Shown here one piece after another: positions 57,802 through 61,894 of a DNA stretch of 61,894 bases (position 1 is its first letter; each line of letters begins with the position of its first letter). The DNA lies in IMG/VR virus record IMGVR_UViG_3300025102_000024, positions 1 to 61,894 of that record, one strand, 5' to 3'. A program made the translations under genes and the position numbers. The stretch comes from a virus. The notes beneath the pieces are model-generated. The model saw only the letters and a program-made list of their open reading frames with translations. It was not told the DNA's origin and made no database searches.

Positions 57802-57835
57802 TATTTATTATACAATTTCTTTGGGATTGTGTCAA
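57802..57835 (-). promoter_or_regulatory. Combined early and late promoter of the porin-like gene
   Basis: Minus strand: TTGACA (57830-57835), 17 bp, TATAAT (57807-57812), running into the late-type TAATAAATA (57802-57810). The -35 box overlaps the talC stop codon. Confidence 0.83.
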
Positions 57836-58488
57836 GCCCCTAACTTTTGTACGGATTTCCAGTCATTATCAAAGAGTTCTAACCCTTTGTCTGTCAGAAT
57901 ATGATTGTACATCTTATTAAACACTGTAGGTGGTAGAGTACATATGTTCGCACCATATTCAAATGCTCTGCCAACATCTCTTACATTACGAATAGATGCT
58001 GCAAGTATCTCTGTTCTCTTCCAGTTCTGTTTTGCAAAGGTATTTGCAATGTCCTTAATCAGACATAAACCACCGAATGAATTGTCATCAACTCTTCCTA
58101 CAAATGGTGAAACATAAGTTGCACCTGCCTTTGCAGATAGTATTGCTTGTGTTACTGAGAAGATAAGAGTTACATTTACTCTTACCAACTGTCTAGATAA
58201 CTCTTTACATACTGCAAGACCATCAGGTGTGCAGGGAACTTTGATTGTTGCATTCTTACGAAACTTCTTTGATAGTCTTATTCCTTCCTCATACATTTCT
58301 TTTCTATTTCCTACTACTTCCATACTGACATCGGTAAGTCCCATATCAATGAGTTCTTGATATACTTCTTCTGGATCACGACCACTCTTCATAATCAGAG
58401 TTGGATTGGTAGTAATCCCATCTATAAGTCCTGTATTGTATCCGTCTTGGATAAGTTGTGTATCTGCGGTATCTAAAAATATTTTCAT
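57832..58488 (-). CDS. talC: Transaldolase (TalC/FSA type)
   Basis: Predicted 218 aa from the ATG at 58488 (MKIFLDTADTQLIQDGYNTG); the frame upstream is not protein-like. D6, the N of GITTNPTLIMKS, the Schiff-base K83 (ATIKVPCTPDGL) and LVRVNVTLIFSVTQAILSAK are as in phage and bacterial TalC/fructose-6-phosphate-aldolase-type transaldolases. In cyanophages TalC steers carbon through the pentose phosphate pathway to make nucleotides. It has a consensus-like promoter and a 250-nt folded leader. Confidence 0.95.
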   Translation of the reverse strand: MKIFLDTADTQLIQDGYNTGLIDGITTNPTLIMKSGRDPEEVYQELIDMGLTDVSMEVVGNRKEMYEEGIRLSKKFRKNATIKVPCTPDGLAVCKELSRQLVRVNVTLIFSVTQAILSAKAGATYVSPFVGRVDDNSFGGLCLIKDIANTFAKQNWKRTEILAASIRNVRDVGRAFEYGANICTLPPTVFNKMYNHILTDKGLELFDNDWKSVQKLGA

Positions 58489-58740
58489 GGTAACGTATAT
58501 AAAAAAAGAAGACCATCTGCCCGACTCATAGAGTTGCATCTTAGGTCTTAAAAGAAAAGGGGGAGGTTGGGTTCCTGTGTACCAACAAAAGATGGGCATT
58601 ACTACAGAGTAAATACATCTTTGCCTGAGACCCGACTGGTTGGTCGGTTCTGCATCGCTGCAGCAGCACCACCTGTGTCTCATCACCTTAACCAGCGGTT
58701 GCCAGTAAGTTTATTCAGTCACTCCCTATGTTGCGTCCAA
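58489..58740 (-). promoter_or_regulatory. Large structured talC leader RNA
   Basis: Read on the minus strand, TGAGAC (58682-58677) pairs with GTCTCA (58631-58626) and encloses CTGCA-GCGA-TGCAG (58663-58650, a GNRA-loop hairpin) and CCGAC/GTCGG (58647-58632): a three-way junction. Further down are AAAGATG/CATCTTT, GTTGG/CCAAC, and AAGACC/GGTCTT followed by a T run just before the ATG. The known manA RNA motif occurs in cyanophage leaders of sugar genes; identity here is untested. Confidence 0.6.
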
Positions 58741-58747
58741 CAAACAT

Positions 58748-58776
58748 ACTATAATGTATAGTGATAGAGTTGTCAA
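58748..58776 (-). promoter_or_regulatory. Sigma70-type promoter of talC
   Basis: Minus strand: TTGACA (58771-58776), 17 bp, TATAGT (58748-58753). It starts the 250-nt talC leader. Confidence 0.83.
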
Positions 58777-58815
58777 GCTTTTGTTTTTATGTTAGAGTAT
58801 GTAAATATTTCGGGG

Positions 58816-58822
58816 CTAAATA
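58816..58822 (+). promoter_or_regulatory. Possible late promoter for the plus-strand genes
   Basis: CTAAATA on the plus strand, 25 nt before the ATG at 58848, matching the late-type motif used on the other strand. Confidence 0.5.
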
Positions 58823-58847
58823 GAGCTAGAAAATAATCGGTAAACTA

Positions 58848-59348
58848 ATGAAAAGGTTTATACCTATATTATTATTAACAGGGTTCAGTTCTCCTGTCAT
58901 GGCAGACATTACACACAAACTATCAAGTAGTGTGCAATTAAGTGTGGCAGCAGCTGCAACTCAGGTTGAAAGGATTGGGACATCATATTCTGTATCAGGA
59001 ACTGGTGTAGATACATCATATACATCTGGTGGTAGTTCAGTATCAGATGGTATTGGTTCATTAACCATATCAACAGGTGTTGGTGCTATTCCTTCTTTAG
59101 AAGCAACGCAAAAAACTGCTGGTTCAGCTTTCAGCTTCTCGCAAACCTTTACTCAAGGTGATGCATTAGCAACATCAGCACCTACTGCAGGAACTGTATC
59201 TAACTTCAGTAATCAGACATCTACTGGTTCAGGTACTGCTGGTGACTTAGCTGGTACAATCACAACTGCTGGTGCAGTTGCACTAACAGCTGGTGGATCT
59301 GGTACTGTGGCAACAGGACAATTTGTAAACGAATTGACAATTGACTAA
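58848..59348 (+). CDS. Secreted repetitive protein
   Basis: Predicted 166 aa with a signal peptide (MKRFIPILLLTGFSSPVMA, cleavage before DITHK). The mature part is Gly/Ser/Thr/Ala-rich beta sequence (SYSVSGTGVDTSYTSGGSSV, FSFSQTFTQGDALATSAPTA, GAVALTAGGSGTVATGQFVN). It looks like an exported fibrous or adhesive protein. It is the first of three plus-strand genes with signal peptides. No family assigned. Confidence 0.75.
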   Translation: MKRFIPILLLTGFSSPVMADITHKLSSSVQLSVAAAATQVERIGTSYSVSGTGVDTSYTSGGSSVSDGIGSLTISTGVGAIPSLEATQKTAGSAFSFSQTFTQGDALATSAPTAGTVSNFSNQTSTGSGTAGDLAGTITTAGAVALTAGGSGTVATGQFVNELTID

Positions 59349-59399
59349 TGATAAATGACTTTCTTGACAACTTGGCAGCAATTCAATATAGAAAAATGC

Positions 59400-59846
59400 A
59401 TGTCGAAGGCAAACGTTGCGATATATGTGATATGCTCTGCCCTTGTAAGTGTGCCGACTGCGATTGCAGTCCCAGTCGTCCCTAATTTTACTCAGGGCTC
59501 GATGACGAGCAACACGGAGACAACATCTACCGTAACTGAGACAATTAATTCAATGAATTATGATACTGGTTATCAATATGTGATAACTGGTACAAATATC
59601 GAACACGATGGAAGTACTATTTCTGCTCCTTCAACAACAGGAAATAGTAATACATTAAATGGAGTGACTTCAACATGGACAAATTTGGATATCAACAACA
59701 AACCAAACTTCACAATAACAACGCCAGGAAACGCTTTTCAATTTACAGAAACATATTCTGGTCCAGGATTAACAAATCATACAATAATAAATCGGACGAC
59801 AACAATACAAAGCGTCACAAACACAACAAGTACCTTCTCAAATTAA
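59400..59846 (+). CDS. Secreted Thr/Asn-rich protein
   Basis: Predicted 148 aa from the ATG at 59400, chosen because it gives a good signal peptide (MSKANVAIYVICSALVSVPT, then AIA before VPVVPNF); a longer frame starts at 59355. The mature part is Thr/Asn/Ser-rich (TSNTETTSTVTETINSMNYD, FTITTPGNAFQFTETYSG). It probably works with the neighbouring secreted proteins at the cell surface. Function unknown. Confidence 0.72.
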   Translation: MSKANVAIYVICSALVSVPTAIAVPVVPNFTQGSMTSNTETTSTVTETINSMNYDTGYQYVITGTNIEHDGSTISAPSTTGNSNTLNGVTSTWTNLDINNKPNFTITTPGNAFQFTETYSGPGLTNHTIINRTTTIQSVTNTTSTFSN

Positions 59847-60544
59847 TTTCAATTTGTTTGTTAGGATCAACAACACCTGCGTTTGCGAGTGACATAGGTG
59901 GTGTATCTGCCACAGCAAATCCCGTGGCAAACAGTTCTGGAAGCGTCACAAATCAAGCTATACAGGTCCTACAAGGTCCGTATATAACTAATACTTATGG
60001 AAATGGCATACAATGTCAAGGTCCTACTATGAACGTGACACCGTTTGCTACTGGTAATATGGCAATCAAACGTCCATATGAAGATTTTTGGAATGATCCA
60101 GTATATAATAATGTAGATGCAAATAATGATGATGTACCAGATAATCCAGGTGAGATATTATATTTTAAACCAACAAGAACAGGACAGAAAGATAGTCATA
60201 CAGTTTCATTAGGTGTGTCTGCTACTTGGTCAAAACCATTAGATAAGAAACTACAACAACTTTGTAAGGAAGCAGCAACTGCTAATGTCGCATATATGCA
60301 ACAACAAACTGCAAATAAAAGATTAGACTTTGAGATTGCAAGATTAAAGAACTGTGGAGAATTGATGAAGGCTGGTATTATGTTCCATAAAAAATCACCT
60401 TACTTTAAAGTATGTGCCGATGTTGTACTAGTAAATCCACCAGGAACATTACCAAATCATACCCATAATATAAACACAATTACTCCTCCTGCAAATGGGA
60501 ATGCTTCAGATCTAAAAACTCTTGAGATAGGAACTCAAAAATAA
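59675..60544 (+). CDS. Secreted conserved cyanophage protein, start codon uncertain
   Basis: The open frame gives up to 289 aa, but the first ~60 residues overlap the previous gene in another frame and are not protein-like. The likely product begins near the signal peptide LLKLISICLLGSTTPAFA (cleavage before SDIGGVSATANPVANSSGSV), where no ATG is present. The mature part includes TNQAIQVLQGPYITNTYGNG and IQCQGPTMNVTPFATG, a helical LQQLCKEAATANVAYMQQQT and LDFEIARLKNCGELMKAG, and ends near KTLEIGTQK. A non-ATG start or a sequence error is possible. Confidence 0.65.
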   Translation: MDKFGYQQQTKLHNNNARKRFSIYRNIFWSRINKSYNNKSDDNNTKRHKHNKYLLKLISICLLGSTTPAFASDIGGVSATANPVANSSGSVTNQAIQVLQGPYITNTYGNGIQCQGPTMNVTPFATGNMAIKRPYEDFWNDPVYNNVDANNDDVPDNPGEILYFKPTRTGQKDSHTVSLGVSATWSKPLDKKLQQLCKEAATANVAYMQQQTANKRLDFEIARLKNCGELMKAGIMFHKKSPYFKVCADVVLVNPPGTLPNHTHNINTITPPANGNASDLKTLEIGTQK

Positions 60545-61300
60545 TTATTTTCTTTTAATTGGTTTGAGTCCTTTCTTCTCACGATATTTGTCTGTTGCTA
60601 TATCCGAACGAGTTGGTTTATAAACCTCCTTTCCTAATTTTTTCTTTACAAAATCTGTTGCCTTTTTAATTATAGGTTTGATTACTCTTAATAATAATGG
60701 TGTTGCTGCTGCAGATGCTGTAGCCACGATTGCGATTGCTGCTGTAGTGCTTACTTGATTTGTACTTGGTAAGAATTTCTCAACAGGTGTCGTATCTTCA
60801 TATAAAACCACACAAGTTGTTCCTTGTAGTTCGTGACCTATAACTCTCTCATCACCTGCCTGTGTCAAATCACCAACTCTAGGTTGATTTGGTGCAGGAC
60901 ATTCAATCTCTTCTTCTGATGTTAACCCACCAGTATCAGGAAGTTCTGGTGTTTCGATTTCTGGGGGTGGTGCAATTGGTGGGGGTGGTGTCTCTCTAGT
61001 TACTACAAGATTCTCTGGTTGATAATCCATTGCATCGTATGATGGATACTCACCATGAGGACATAATACTGTGCTACCTTTTGGATCTTGATTTACCAAG
61101 TCCTTATCAAAAGGAAGTCTTGAGATATGATCCTTATTATCTTTATGCATCTTCACACAACCAGGCATATCCACAATCGGAAATCCTATCTGCAAAGTGA
61201 CAGGCACTTGATGTACGGGTATATTTGTATGAGGAATCTTATGCGAATGAACTTGAGGAACATTCACATCATGTATATGGATATCATTTATTGGGGACAT
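60545..61300 (-). CDS. His/Pro-rich membrane-anchored protein
   Basis: Predicted 251 aa from the ATG at 61300 (an AGGTGAAG ribosome site precedes it); a GTG at 61309 also fits. The N-terminus is His-rich (INDIHIHDVNVPQVHSHKIP, HTNIPVHQVPVTLQIGF), then MPGCVKMHKD, a Pro-rich linker (PPPPIAPPPEIETPELPD), a membrane span (AAIAIVATASAAATPLLLRV) and a basic end (FVKKKLGKEVYKP). Its role is unknown; metal binding by the His-rich part is possible. Its stop codon abuts that of the convergent plus-strand gene. Confidence 0.75.
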   Translation of the reverse strand: MSPINDIHIHDVNVPQVHSHKIPHTNIPVHQVPVTLQIGFPIVDMPGCVKMHKDNKDHISRLPFDKDLVNQDPKGSTVLCPHGEYPSYDAMDYQPENLVVTRETPPPPIAPPPEIETPELPDTGGLTSEEEIECPAPNQPRVGDLTQAGDERVIGHELQGTTCVVLYEDTTPVEKFLPSTNQVSTTAAIAIVATASAAATPLLLRVIKPIIKKATDFVKKKLGKEVYKPTRSDIATDKYREKKGLKPIKRK

Positions 61301-61493
61301 AAACTTCACCTGTGACTCTTGGTAAAGATCTTGGTATCTGTTTCTCTACTTCTAACTTGATAGTATCAGAAAGAAATTTTCGATTCTCTTTAATTCGAGC
61401 ATCACGAGTAATCAACCCATATACTGCAAGAGATATGAAAAGAAAATTGCTTGCAACTAAAACACCAAAACCAATTTTATATGCGAGTTTCAT
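61284..61493 (-). CDS. Small membrane protein
   Basis: Predicted 69 aa: one N-terminal span (AYKIGFGVLVASNFLFISLA, VYGLI) then a charged helix (DARIKENRKFLSDTIKLEVE) and RSLPRVTGEVYVPNK. The layout is that of a membrane-anchored, periplasm- or cytosol-facing small protein. It overlaps both neighbours by about 17 nt. Spanin-like or assembly roles are possible but unproven. Confidence 0.7.
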   Translation of the reverse strand: MKLAYKIGFGVLVASNFLFISLAVYGLITRDARIKENRKFLSDTIKLEVEKQIPRSLPRVTGEVYVPNK

Positions 61494-61668
61494 TAATTGC
61501 TTCTTTAATAATTCTCTTGAGTTGTTTGCCTTTCTTACCTAGACCAACAGTAGAGTCTATCTTTACTTTGACCCAATAAAGTCCTATAAGAACTATAAGA
61601 AATGGAATTGACTCTTCCCAAGAGATTTGATTCCATGCATCAACTACATTCAATACCGAAAAAATCAT
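61477..61668 (-). CDS. Small membrane protein
   Basis: Predicted 63 aa from the ATG at 61668, which overlaps the TGA of the next gene upstream (ATGA). It has two hydrophobic stretches (MIFSVLNVVDAW and SIPFLIVLIGLYWVKV) and a Lys-rich end (GKKGKQLKRIIKEAINETRI). Not recognised. It belongs to the chain of small membrane genes at the right edge. Confidence 0.7.
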   Translation of the reverse strand: MIFSVLNVVDAWNQISWEESIPFLIVLIGLYWVKVKIDSTVGLGKKGKQLKRIIKEAINETRI

Positions 61669-61811
61669 AATAAAATAGCACCAATAATAAATCCTTTTGC
61701 GAATGAGATACAAAGCATCTGATAGTCAGTCAAATTAAATTTGTCTTGAAACCATTTTGCTTTTGCTTTGTCCCAGTCTTTAATTTTTGTAAGTGTTTGT
61801 CCGAGTTTCAT
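61665..61811 (-). CDS. Small membrane protein
   Basis: Predicted 48 aa: a charged N-terminal half (MKLGQTLTKIKDWDKAKAKW, FQDKFNLTDY) and a C-terminal hydrophobic tail (LCISFAKGFIIGAILL). The ATG overlaps the stop of the upstream partial gene (TAATG) and its TGA overlaps the next ATG, so this is translationally coupled. Function unknown. Confidence 0.68.
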   Translation of the reverse strand: MKLGQTLTKIKDWDKAKAKWFQDKFNLTDYQMLCISFAKGFIIGAILL

Positions 61812-61894
61812 TAGTCTTCCTCTATAAGTGTACCATAAGATCTACGTATTTCACGTAAGTCTTCAAAGTTTTTTTGTTTTGTGCCACCGTCATA
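61811..61894 (-). CDS. Partial gene at the right edge (C-terminal end)
   Basis: Only the last 27 residues are in the window: YDGGTKQKNFEDLREIRRSY, then GTLIEED and a TAA that overlaps the ATG of the next gene. The start lies outside. No family can be assigned from this fragment. Confidence 0.6.
   Translation of the reverse strand, partial: YDGGTKQKNFEDLREIRRSYGTLIEED

Noticed and set aside
58489-58686. N-terminal extension of talC (66 extra residues)
   Set aside because: The extension is Cys/Arg-rich, unlike any transaldolase, and covers the structured leader; the standard TalC start MKIFLDTADT is at 58488.
58567-58761. Plus-strand frame across the talC leader
   Set aside because: It overlaps the promoter and folded leader, lacks a ribosome site and shows no protein-like composition.
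59364-59392. Plus-strand TTGACA-N17-TATAGA before the gene at 59400
   Set aside because: The -10 match is weak and the start would lie at the ATG itself, so I do not call it a promoter.
1-61894. CRISPR array, insertion sequence, integrase or attachment site
   Set aside because: No regularly spaced direct repeats with unique spacers, no transposase or integrase motifs and no terminal inverted repeats were seen; the repeats present are within fibre coding sequence.

Overview
This window is a piece of a T4-like (myovirus-type) cyanophage genome. It is AT-rich and carries psbA and psbD (photosystem II D1 and D2), five high-light-inducible (hli) genes, a TalC-type transaldolase, a glutaredoxin, and very many cyanophage-style fibre or virion proteins. 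The D1 protein looks Prochlorococcus-like, so the likely host is Prochlorococcus or marine Synechococcus. Almost all genes are on the minus strand and tightly packed, often with ATGA or TAATG overlaps. Only three small secreted-protein genes (58.8-60.5 kb) are on the plus strand.

Layout from left to right. 0-1.2 kb: end of a conserved phage gene, a small membrane protein, and a glutaredoxin with a structured leader. 1.2-21.4 kb: fibre array 1, about 20 modular virion/fibre proteins, two 2OG-Fe(II) oxygenases, small chaperone-like genes, and a 943-aa protein with two cupredoxin-like repeats. 21.4-22.9 kb: HNH endonuclease and small genes. 22.9-25.4 kb: psbD and psbA. 25.4-28.4 kb: a large structural-type protein and a third oxygenase-like protein. 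28.4-29.8 kb: a chain of eleven tiny membrane-protein genes, five of them hli. 29.9-43.6 kb: a sugar-nucleotide and glycosyltransferase cluster (phosphomannose isomerase, GDP-mannose 3,5-epimerase, NAD synthetase, sugar-nucleotide dehydrogenase, epimerase, GT2/GT11/GT15/GT25-type transferases, methyltransferases). 43.7-44.5 kb: small membrane and coiled-coil proteins. 44.6-56.7 kb: fibre array 2. 56.8-58.8 kb: a zinc-ribbon protein, a porin-like protein and talC. 58.8-61.9 kb: secreted and membrane proteins of unknown role.

Regulation is readable. Seven minus-strand sigma70-type promoters have a TTGACA/T -35 box, exactly 17 bp, then a TATAAT-like -10 box. They precede the glutaredoxin, psbA, hli, porin, talC and glycan-cluster genes (two sites for the last). 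At three of them the -10 box runs into a T4-type late motif (xxTAAATA), giving a compact early-plus-late promoter. The fibre genes instead have only TATAAATA/CTAAATA late motifs, many within 4-25 nt of the start codon. Four metabolic genes (glutaredoxin, psbA, porin, talC) have 100-250 nt structured leaders, three of which end in a terminator-like hairpin.

Most interesting points: (1) a two-locus library of modular fibre proteins built from shared N- and C-terminal modules with varied middles, including visible chimeras and exact 46-54 bp shared repeats; (2) a phage pathway that could make GDP-L-galactose, beside GT11-type transferases, a GT15-like mannosyltransferase and a possible sulfotransferase-GT11 fusion; (3) the structured leaders and fused early/late promoters; (4) an operon of unrecognised single-span membrane peptides continuing the hli genes; (5) cupredoxin-like repeats in a virion protein. 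All assignments rest on reading the sequence and family knowledge; no database search was run.
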